NCBI GenBank assembly: GCA_030432695.1
Contig: JAUILN010000013.1
Span: 124,001 to 188,000 of the forward strand
Reading direction: 5' to 3'
Length of the DNA stretch: 64,000 nucleotides
Source of the DNA: a bacterium
GTDB taxonomy: Bacteria > Planctomycetota > UBA1135 > UBA2386
Shown here piece after piece: positions 55,821-64,000 of the stretch (positions within the stretch are counted from its first letter, which is position 1; each line of letters opens with the position of its first letter). Under the pieces are notes generated by a model. That model was not told the origin of the DNA. It did no database searches and saw nothing but the letters and a program-made list of their open reading frames with translations. The translations under genes were made by a program, and so were the position numbers.

Positions 55821-58800
55821 GTGGCTTCCTCGCAGCCAGCGGCTGGCGTGACTGCACCCACCCGGTCGGGAGGAGCGGTCCCGGCGCTGCGCTGCCTCGC
55901 CGCGCTGCTGGCGGGCGCCGGCGGACTCGCGGCGGAACTGGCGCTGTTGCGCCGGCATGGCCTGCTGCTCGGCAACACCAGCGACGCGGCGACCGCGGTG
56001 CTCGCGACCTTCCTGGTCGGCCTCGGGATCGGCTCGCTGTTGGCGGCGCGGTTCGGCGGCGCCCGCCGCAGCCCGCTGCTCGGCGCCGCGGCCTACGCGC
56101 TGGTGGCGGTGCTGGTGTTCGGCGGCGGCGAGCTGCTCGGCGCGGTGCTGGCGCGCCACGGCCCGGTCGGGCCGCTGGTCGGCTTCGCGCTGGCGGTGCT
56201 GGTCCCGGGTCTGCCGGCGGCGGCGATGGGGCTGGCGTTCCCACTGCTGTTCCACGGCCTTCACGGCCGGTTGGCGCCGGCGCTGCTGGTGGCGACCAAC
56301 ACCGCCGGCTCGGTGGTCGCGGCGTGGGCCGCGGGCAACTTCGCGATCCCGCTGTGGGGGATCGGTGCCACCCTCGATGCCGCGGCGGTGGCCTACCTCG
56401 GGGCCGCGGTGCTGGCGTTCGTGGCCGGCGTGCGGGGGGCTCCCCAAGCGGTACGGGTCGGCGCGACCACGCCCGCGCCGCGCACTTGGCCCACACCGGC
56501 TCCGGGCGCCTTGCGCACCGCCGGGGCCTCCGGCCTGCTGCTCCTCGGCCACGAACTCCTGCTGCTCCGGCGGATGCCGTTCTTCCTGGAGGGCTTCCAG
56601 CCGACGCTGTCGGGGGTGGTCGCCGGCTGCCTGTTCGCGGTGACGCTCGGCGCGGCCGCCGCACCGTGGTTGGCGCGCGTCGCCCGGCCGGGCGTGGTGC
56701 TGGTGTTCGGCGCGCTGGCCGCGGCCCTGGCGATCCCCGAGTGGGTCGGGCCGTGGCTCGGTCGCTGGCCGGTCGACGGCGACACGGGACTGCACCTGCG
56801 GATCCTCGGCACCGCGTTCGCAGCCGCGTTCCTGCCGTGCTTCGCCGCCGGCGCAGTGCCGGCGATGCTGCTCGTGGAGGCGGCGGAGGACGACCGCGAC
56901 CGGCTGGCCGGTCTGCTGTTCCTGGCCCAGGGGATCGGTGCGCTGGCTGCGTCGCTCGGGGTGGGCTGGCTGGCACCGGCGTTGTTCCCGGAGCGGTTCT
57001 TCGTGGCGACGCCGCTCGCGGTGGTGCTCGCGGTGCTGCTCGCCGCCGCGCGACCCGGCGCGAGCCGACCGCTGCGCCTCGGGGTGGCCGCGCTCGCCGT
57101 GCTCCTCGCACTGGTCGGCGCGGGAGGTCCCGGCAGCCTGCTGGATCCGCGTCCGCCGATCGTCGGCAGCCGCAACGACCGGCCCGGCGCGCTGCGGCCC
57201 CTGGCGCACCGCGTCGATCGGATCACCACCGCGTCGGTCGCCCACGACCGTCGCAACCACGGCATGGTGCTGTTCACCGACGAGTTCCGCGCCGCCGAGA
57301 CCGGACCGGGCACCGCCTACATGCGGGTCCTCGGCCACCTGCCGTTCCTGCTCCGCGCGGATCTCGCCGAGGTCGCGGTGATCGCGCTCGGCACCGGCAC
57401 CACCGCGGCGGCGGTGGTGGAGTGGCCCGATCCCACGCGCATCCACGTGGTCGAGATCTCGTCCGCGGTGCTGTCGCTCGCCGACCGCTTCGCCGGCGAC
57501 GGGCCGGTTCCCACCGGCGACGCGGCGCCGTTCCTGGCCGACCCGCGCACCGTCGTCCACCTGGAAGACGGCCGGCGGTGGCTGGCCGACGTTCCGGAGC
57601 GTTCGCTCGACCTGGTGACGATGGAGCCGCTGCTGCCGTACGCGCCAGGCACCGCGCCGCTCTACAGCGCCGAGTTCTACGCGCTGGCGCGGACCCGGCT
57701 GGCAGCCGACGGCCTGCTGGTGCAGTGGATCCCGACCCACTCGATGCCGACCGGGATGTTCGAGACCCTGGTCGCGACGTTCTGCGACGCCTTCCCGCAC
57801 ACCAGCGCGTGGCTCGTCGACCAGTCGACCCTGCTGGTCGGCAGCGCCACTCCCCACCTGGCGGACGCCGCACCGCTCGCCGCGCGCCTCGCCGCCGCAC
57901 CCGCCGCCGCGCGTGCGACCTTGCACGAGGCGGGCATCGCCGGCCTCGACGACCTGCGCGCCGCCTTCGTCGGTCGTCTCGACGCCGCGTCGTGGATCGA
58001 CGTGCCGCGGCTGGTCGACGACCGCCCGTTCCTCGAGTCGATCGGCTACTGGAGCGGCGAGCGGCGGCTCGGCTTCCTGGGCGGCAACCTCGCGGTCTTG
58101 GCCGAGCAAGTCGGACCGGCTCCGTTCGATGCCGGCGATCTACGGAACCTGCGGGTCGATCGGCTGCTCGGCCTGCGCGCCCGCTCGCTGGCGCTGCCGG
58201 TCCTCGACCCGACCGGCGTCGAGGCCCGCGCCGCGGTGAAGGGGGCGGCGCTGGCGCGCAGCGTATTGCCGCGCTCGGTGCTGCTGCACCACGAGGAGAC
58301 GCTGGCGCTCCGGCGGTTGATCGAGCGCGAGACCGATCCGACCCGCTCCGAGTCACGCGTCGCCGTGCGCCTCGCCGAGGAGCACCTTCGTCGTGATCCC
58401 ACGAGCGCGCTGCTGCGCTACCGCGCGCTCGCCGCCGAGCCGCGCCTCGACCCCGAAGAGGTCGCCCGCATCGCCGCGCTCGATCCGACCCTGATCGGCC
58501 GTCTCGCCGCGCAGGACCCTCGACTGGCCGACGTCGCTCCAGGTGTGGACGGCGAACTCCCGCCCAGTCCACTCGACGACCTCGCGCAGCTCCCCGGTGA
58601 CCCGGAGCTGGCGCGGATCGCTGCCCGTGACGATCCGCGCGGTGCGGTCTACCGGGCCGCCTATCCGTATCGCTGCGCCGTCGCGCTCATCGCTCAGGCC
58701 GCCGAGCGGCCGCTCGACGACGCCGAGACGCGGGCGCTCGCCCCGTTGCTCGACCCGGCCACCTTCGAGACCCTCGCCGCCGTCGTCCTGGACGCCCGGG

Positions 58801-59129
58801 GTCCGGCGGGCCTGGTCCTCGAGGTCCTGCCGATGTGGCGCCGCGACCTGCCGCCGCCGCCGAGCCTCGTCGGAACCCTCGCCACCGATCCACTCCCTGA
58901 ACGCCGCGAACGACTCGGCGAGGCGCTGGTCGGCCGTCGCGACGCGGCTTCCCTGGACCTGCTCGCGGACCTGCTCGTAGACGAGTCGCTCATCGTCCGC
59001 CGGACCGCCGCGGCCGCCCTGCTGCGCTCGCCGGCCGGGGACCGCATCCGCTACGATCCGGCCTGGGGTCCCGAGCAGCGGCAGGCCGCCGCCGAGGCAC
59101 TCCGTAACCTGCACCGACGCGATCCATGA
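55821..59129 (+). CDS. Membrane-fused spermidine-synthase-like protein with HEAT-like C-terminus
   Basis: 1102 residues, GTG start. Residues 1-450 contain about twelve hydrophobic helices in two sets, like the MFS-type part of fused spermidine synthases. Residues about 500-700 form a Rossmann SAM-type domain (VAVIALGTGTTAAAVVEW; IHVVEIS). In aminopropyltransferases the catalytic Asp is in a D-x-x-x-D-x-x-D-P motif; here the place reads LVTMEPLLPYAPGTAPLY, without it, so polyamine synthesis is unlikely. The last ~300 residues have HEAT-like helices (LLADLLVDESLIVRRTAAAA). The stop overlaps lpxD (ATGA). The whole is an exotic but recurrent bacterial architecture. Confidence 0.75.
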   Translation: MASSQPAAGVTAPTRSGGAVPALRCLAALLAGAGGLAAELALLRRHGLLLGNTSDAATAVLATFLVGLGIGSLLAARFGGARRSPLLGAAAYALVAVLVFGGGELLGAVLARHGPVGPLVGFALAVLVPGLPAAAMGLAFPLLFHGLHGRLAPALLVATNTAGSVVAAWAAGNFAIPLWGIGATLDAAAVAYLGAAVLAFVAGVRGAPQAVRVGATTPAPRTWPTPAPGALRTAGASGLLLLGHELLLLRRMPFFLEGFQPTLSGVVAGCLFAVTLGAAAAPWLARVARPGVVLVFGALAAALAIPEWVGPWLGRWPVDGDTGLHLRILGTAFAAAFLPCFAAGAVPAMLLVEAAEDDRDRLAGLLFLAQGIGALAASLGVGWLAPALFPERFFVATPLAVVLAVLLAAARPGASRPLRLGVAALAVLLALVGAGGPGSLLDPRPPIVGSRNDRPGALRPLAHRVDRITTASVAHDRRNHGMVLFTDEFRAAETGPGTAYMRVLGHLPFLLRADLAEVAVIALGTGTTAAAVVEWPDPTRIHVVEISSAVLSLADRFAGDGPVPTGDAAPFLADPRTVVHLEDGRRWLADVPERSLDLVTMEPLLPYAPGTAPLYSAEFYALARTRLAADGLLVQWIPTHSMPTGMFETLVATFCDAFPHTSAWLVDQSTLLVGSATPHLADAAPLAARLAAAPAAARATLHEAGIAGLDDLRAAFVGRLDAASWIDVPRLVDDRPFLESIGYWSGERRLGFLGGNLAVLAEQVGPAPFDAGDLRNLRVDRLLGLRARSLALPVLDPTGVEARAAVKGAALARSVLPRSVLLHHEETLALRRLIERETDPTRSESRVAVRLAEEHLRRDPTSALLRYRALAAEPRLDPEEVARIAALDPTLIGRLAAQDPRLADVAPGVDGELPPSPLDDLAQLPGDPELARIAARDDPRGAVYRAAYPYRCAVALIAQAAERPLDDAETRALAPLLDPATFETLAAVVLDARGPAGLVLEVLPMWRRDLPPPPSLVGTLATDPLPERRERLGEALVGRRDAASLDLLADLLVDESLIVRRTAAAALLRSPAGDRIRYDPAWGPEQRQAAAEALRNLHRRDP

Positions 59130-60175
59130 CCGAGACCTCCCTCGCGAAGCTGGCCGAACTGGTCGGTGGCGAAGTCCTGGGCGATCCGCAGCTGCCGATC
59201 CGCGGGGTCGCCGACCTGCGGATGGGGGGGCCTGGCACGATCGGCTTCCTGCGCGACGCGAGTCGGATCGAGTTGGCCCGCAGCTCGGGTTGCGCGGCGT
59301 TGCTGGTCCCGGCCCCGCTGGAGGGCCTTGCCGCCGCGCAGGTGGTGGTCCGATCTCCCGATTCCGCCTTCGCGCGGATCGCGTCGTTCTTCCATCCGCC
59401 GCCGCGCGCCAGCCGGCACGAGGTCCATCCGTCCGCGGTCGTCGACCCGGGTGCCGTGTTGCACCAGCCGGTGCGCATCGACGCGTTGGTGAGCGTCGCG
59501 GCGGGCGCCGAGATCGGGGCGGGGAGCTACCTCGGGGCCGGCGTGATGGTCGGCCGTGGGGTCCGCGTCGGCCGTGACTGTTCGATCCATCCCCGGGTCG
59601 TGCTCGCCGACGGCGTGCGGCTGGGCGACCGGGTGGTCCTGCAGCCTGGTGTGGTGATCGGCGGAGACGGCTTCGGCTACGCGCCGGAACCCGGTGGTTC
59701 GTGGGCCCGGATCCCGCACGTCGGTACGGTCGAGCTCGGCGACGACGTCGAGGTCGGCGCGAACTCGGCGATCGACCGCGCGACCCTCGGCGTGACCCGC
59801 ATCGGCCGCGGCACCAAGATCGACAACCTGGTGCACATCGCCCACAACTGCGACTTCGGCGAGGACTGCGCGATCGCCGCGTTCTCGGCGTTCAGCGGCT
59901 CGACCCGGGTCGGCGATCGGGTGCAGATCGGCGGGCACTGCGTGTCGCGCGGCCACAACTCGGTGGTCGCGGACGCGCGCATCGCCGGGGGTTCGGTGCT
60001 CTGGGACGACGTCGACGAGCCCGGCGACTACATGGGCTACCCGCTGATGTCGCGGGTGCACTGGCTGCGGACGCTGCACGCGTTCCGCGACATCGCCGAG
60101 GAGCGCGGCCTGAACCGCGCCAACCGGCGGCGGTCGGCGGCCGAGCGCAGCGAGCCGGAGCACGGGGACGGCTGA
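59126..60175 (+). CDS. lpxD: UDP-3-O-acylglucosamine N-acyltransferase LpxD
   Basis: Transfers a 3-hydroxyacyl chain to UDP-3-O-acyl-GlcN in lipid A synthesis. 349 residues: N-terminal uridine-binding domain (to about 100) and a left-handed beta-helix of hexapeptide repeats (103-300). The catalytic His is H240 in VHIAHNC, at the place of E. coli H239. The end of the helix is atypical: GGHCVSRGHNSVVADARIAG replaces the usual GHLEIGD-type segment. The presence of LpxD supports an outer membrane with lipid A. Overlaps the upstream gene by four bases; no lpxA, fabZ or lpxB adjacent. Confidence 0.92.
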   Translation: MTETSLAKLAELVGGEVLGDPQLPIRGVADLRMGGPGTIGFLRDASRIELARSSGCAALLVPAPLEGLAAAQVVVRSPDSAFARIASFFHPPPRASRHEVHPSAVVDPGAVLHQPVRIDALVSVAAGAEIGAGSYLGAGVMVGRGVRVGRDCSIHPRVVLADGVRLGDRVVLQPGVVIGGDGFGYAPEPGGSWARIPHVGTVELGDDVEVGANSAIDRATLGVTRIGRGTKIDNLVHIAHNCDFGEDCAIAAFSAFSGSTRVGDRVQIGGHCVSRGHNSVVADARIAGGSVLWDDVDEPGDYMGYPLMSRVHWLRTLHAFRDIAEERGLNRANRRRSAAERSEPEHGDG

Positions 60176-60228
60176 CCTTCTCGCGGCGGCCGGAGGCCGG
60201 CGGAGCCGATGGATCCGCTCACGATCGG

Positions 60229-61296
60229 TCAGCTCACGATCGCCGCGATCCGCGCATCGACCGCCCGACCGATCGCGTCGCGGGTGATCCGGTAGGTCTC
60301 CAGGTCGCCGCCGAACGGGTCGGGGATTCCGGCGCCGCTCGGGTCGAGCAATTCGATCCTGTCGGCAGCCTCGGGGCACATCGAGCGGACCGCGACGAGG
60401 TGCGCGGGTGCGAGGCAGTAGACGTGGTCGGCGGCAGCGACCATCGCCGGAGTCAGCGCGCGCGAGTGGTGCGCGTCGAGATCGAGGCCGAGTTCCGCGG
60501 CGACCGCGCGGGAGCCCTCGCTGGCCGCCGCGCCGTCGAAGGCCGAGGTGCCCGCGCTCCGGAACACGAAGCCGTGGCCGACGACCGCGTCGTCGTGGGT
60601 GCCGAGCCGGCGGGCCGCGGCGCGGCGCGCCAGGGCCTCGGCCAACGGCGAGCGGCAGGTGTTGCCCGAGCAGACGAACAGCGTGGTGCGGGCCGCGGCG
60701 CGCAGCAGTTCGTCGCGCGACAGCGTGCCTTCGCGCAGCACCTCGAGTTCCCCGTCGTCGCTCCAGCGCGCCACCGTCGAGGCCTGGCGAAGCGGCGGCA
60801 GATCGGCGTCGTAGATCTCGTCGACGCCGTCGCCGAACTCGCGCTCGATCTGCGCGGGATCGACGAGCGGGGCGTCGCCGCTACGATTCACGCTGGTCAG
60901 GTAGAGCGGCTCACCGATGCCGCGGATCACCGCACGGGTGAAGTCCTGGGCCGGCAGCCGCACGCCGACGCTGGTGCCGTCGGCGCGTGGCAGCACCATC
61001 GTCAGCGGGCCGGGCCAATACCGGTCGAGCAGGCGGCGGACCCGCTCGGGGATCGGTCCGCACAGCTTTTCGACGTCGGCGCGCTCCGCGACGTGGTAGG
61101 TGAACACGAGATCCCGCGGGCGGCCCTTGAGTTCCCGGACGCGCTCCACCGACGCCTCGTCGGACGGTCTCGCGACCAGGCCGTAGACGGTCTCGGTGGG
61201 TAGCACGACCTGGCGGCCGGCGCGGATGGACTCGACGGCGCGGGCCACGAGGGCAGCGTCGTCCGGTGTGGGGATCGGGACCCGGCGCAGCGGCAT
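60229..61296 (-). CDS. Fusion of Sua5/TsaC threonylcarbamoyl-AMP synthase with a YwlE-like low-molecular-weight phosphatase
   Basis: 355 residues. Domain 1 (about 1-190) is Sua5/YrdC: GRQVVLPTETVYGL, ELKGRP (KxR motif) and SVNRSGD; it makes threonylcarbamoyl-AMP for t6A37 of tRNA. Domain 2 (about 203-355) is an LMW phosphatase: nucleophile C209 and R215 in VCSGNTCRSPLAE, general acid D326 in IPDPFGG. The residue in the P-loop that is Ile in tyrosine phosphatases (CxGNICRSP) is Thr213, as in the arginine phosphatase YwlE (CTGNTCRSP). In Bacillus, ywlC (Sua5) and ywlE are operon neighbours. Divergent from the kinase gene over 108 bases. Confidence 0.88.
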   Translation of the reverse strand: MPLRRVPIPTPDDAALVARAVESIRAGRQVVLPTETVYGLVARPSDEASVERVRELKGRPRDLVFTYHVAERADVEKLCGPIPERVRRLLDRYWPGPLTMVLPRADGTSVGVRLPAQDFTRAVIRGIGEPLYLTSVNRSGDAPLVDPAQIEREFGDGVDEIYDADLPPLRQASTVARWSDDGELEVLREGTLSRDELLRAAARTTLFVCSGNTCRSPLAEALARRAAARRLGTHDDAVVGHGFVFRSAGTSAFDGAAASEGSRAVAAELGLDLDAHHSRALTPAMVAAADHVYCLAPAHLVAVRSMCPEAADRIELLDPSGAGIPDPFGGDLETYRITRDAIGRAVDARIAAIVS

Positions 61297-61304
61297 CGGC
61301 GCGT

Positions 61305-61333
61305 TTGACTCCGATTCGAACAGTTCCTAGCGT
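61305..61333 (+). promoter_or_regulatory. Candidate promoter of the two-component genes
   Basis: TTGACT (61305-61310), 17-base spacer, TAGCGT (61328-61333), about 72 bases before the kinase ATG, in the divergent gap. Confidence 0.4.
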
Positions 61334-61404
61334 CTCTCGATCCCCCTGTCCGGTCGGGGCGTCGGTCCTGGGACCGGCCGGCCGGAAGGGCCCCACACGG
61401 TCCC

Positions 61405-62288
61405 ATGAGCGACTCGGCGGCGCAAGAACCTGGAGCGGCTCCCGGCAACCGAACGCCGGATTCCGTCGGTGGAACGGACGATCCCCGCGCCGCCGAGCGT
61501 ACCGGGCGGGACGTCGGACAGGCCGCCGAAGAGGCGTCGGAACGGCTCAGGACCCGCCAGCTGGCGCGGCTCGGTGCCCTGTTCGCGGGCTTCGCCCACG
61601 AGATCCGCAACCCGCTGTCGACCATCCGACTCAACCTGCAGCTGGTCCGCGAGGACCTCGGAGTCGCCGAGTCGCCGCGCGAGGCGCGGATCGGCCGTCG
61701 CGTCGAGGTCGTGGAAGGCGAGGTGGTCCGCCTGCAGGCGATCCTCGACCAGTTCCTGAACTTCGTCCGGGTGCCTGCGCTGCAGGTCGCGCCGGTCCGG
61801 CTGGCCGAGCTGATCGGCTCGATCGTGGAGTTCACCGCGCCCGAACTCGAGGCGGCCGGCATCGAGGTGCGGGTCTCGCACGATCCGACCCTGCCCGAGG
61901 TGCTGCTCGACGCCGATCAGGTCCGCGCGGTGGTCGTGAATCTGCTGCGCAACGCCCAGGATGCCTGCGAGCCCGGAGACGAGATCCTGGTGCGGACGGT
62001 GCGGCGCGGCGACGAGGCGCTGGTGGTGGTCGCGGACACCGGCGCGGGCATGGACGAGGAGGTCCAGGAGCGGGCGTTCCAGCCGTACTTCAGCACCAAG
62101 AAGCACGGCACGGGTCTGGGGCTGCCGACCGCGCGGCGGGTGGTCGAGCAGCATGGTGGACGGCTGGTCCTCGACAGTGAGCCGGGCCGGGGTACGCAGT
62201 TCACGATACACCTGCCGATCGAAGGCCATCTGCCGATCGATGGTCCCGAGGGTGCCGCGTCGCCGGCCGGTGGCACGGAGGGCGACGC

Positions 62289-62292
<4 letters not shown>
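61405..62292 (+). CDS. Cytoplasmic sensor histidine kinase (NtrB-like)
   Basis: 295 residues. No membrane helix and no PAS or GAF domain; the first ~45 residues are disordered and acidic. The H-box is GFAHEIRNPLSTIRLNL with H65 as the phosphorylation site. The catalytic domain has the N-box NLLRNAQDA (about 178), G1 DTGAGMDEEV and G2 GTGLGLPTARRV, all intact. Overlaps the response-regulator start (ATGA), so the two proteins form a pair. The signal it senses is unknown and must come from partner proteins. Confidence 0.9.
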
Positions 62293-63653
<1,361 letters not shown>

Positions 63654-63820
63654 ACCGCGGCGGATGGCGGCTCGGGCGCGACCCGGAGCGTCGCCCGTTT
63701 ACGGGTAACCTGTGCCGCATGGACCACTCGAAGCCGGCGTGCCGCGGTGCGCCTGCCCGGCGGCGCGCCGATCCTGATTCCACCCTGGCATCCACCGGGT
63801 TCCGCGACGTATCCACAGCC

Positions 63821-64000
63821 ATGCGCGAGTCGTCCCAGCAGCTCCGATCCCTCGCCGTTCGCCTCGTCGCCCTGTTGGCGCTGGGCGGCGGCGCCACGCT
63901 GACCGCGCAGCAGGACGACGATCTCTACGCCGAGGACCTCGCGCTCGCCGCGCGCTCGCTCGAGAAGGGTGACCTCGGCCGGGCGGCTGCCCTGTGGGAC
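63821..64000 (+). CDS. Start of an exported protein, cut by the window end
   Basis: 60 codons visible. ATG at 63821 begins a signal peptide (LRSLAVRLVALLALGGGATL, ending TAQ) followed by DDDLYAEDLALAARSLEKG, which looks like the first helices of a TPR-type repeat. An in-frame ATG at 63719 would add 34 residues, but the signal peptide argues for the later start. A TAACCT hexamer at 63706-63711 could be the -10. The remainder lies beyond the window. Confidence 0.6.
   Translation, partial: MRESSQQLRSLAVRLVALLALGGGATLTAQQDDDLYAEDLALAARSLEKGDLGRAAALWD

Noticed and set aside
55155..58109. A 984-codon open frame on the minus strand
   Set aside because: Antisense to the PTS IIA and membrane fusion genes; composition typical of a reverse shadow.
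59231..59246. TGGCACG followed by TTCC, like a sigma54 site
   Set aside because: It lies inside lpxD, the second element is poor, and no gene start follows.

Overview
The window is a densely packed, very GC-rich (roughly 70 %) bacterial chromosome segment with no rRNA, tRNA, CRISPR array, insertion sequence or phage gene that I can see. The content points to a member of the Planctomycetota: long secreted proteins with short Ala-Gln signal peptides, an ECF sigma factor fused through a membrane helix to extracytoplasmic domains, GspG-like proteins without a prepilin signature, an LpxD gene, and a family of secreted proteins sharing a C-terminal module. The lineage is an inference; no marker gene was compared with a database.

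Layout. 1-2.8 kb: Na+/amino-acid symporter and miaA (minus). 2.9-12.4 kb (plus): phosphoesterase, yidC, mnmE, nrdR, a second ATP-cone protein overlapping nrdR, and smc. 12.5-19.6 kb (plus): secreted subtilisin-like and M36-like proteases and a GT-C-like membrane protein, with a strong terminator between the last two. 19.6-22.8 kb (minus): threonine dehydratase and threonine dehydrogenase in one overlapping unit, and a secreted protein. 23.2-26.7 kb: a duplicated nidogen-like secreted protein (plus) facing cysteine dioxygenase and dcd (minus). 27-35.5 kb: a 1270-residue putative lipoprotein, the sigma-factor fusion and a BNR-type secreted protein. 35.7-45.6 kb: sucC-sucD-small membrane protein; tatA-polyprenyl synthase; folD (minus); rhomboid protease; a large secreted protein; serS. 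45.7-54.9 kb (minus): a type II secretion/pseudopilin operon, gspD-E-F, two GspG-like proteins, gspG-H-I-J. 55.3-60.2 kb (plus): PTS IIA, a membrane spermidine-synthase-like fusion and lpxD. 60.2-64 kb: a Sua5-phosphatase fusion (minus), a histidine kinase/NtrC-type regulator pair and the start of a secreted protein cut by the window end.

How the genes work together. Three themes stand out. (1) Envelope and secretion: YidC, TatA, the Gsp operon, LpxD, rhomboid and at least seven exported proteins, several sharing one C-terminal module. (2) Housekeeping translation and tRNA modification: MiaA, MnmE, Sua5/TsaC and SerS. (3) Sensing and regulation: NrdR plus a second ATP cone, a sigma factor that may sense across the membrane, a sigma54-dependent two-component pair, and a possible arginine phosphatase. 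Translational coupling is pervasive; ATGA or GTGA overlaps join many gene pairs.

Most worth a second look: the sigma-TM-sensor fusion, the Sua5-YwlE-like fusion, the FolD with the catalytic Lys replaced by Gln, the ATP-cone protein next to nrdR, the signature-less GspG pair, and the shared C-terminal module.
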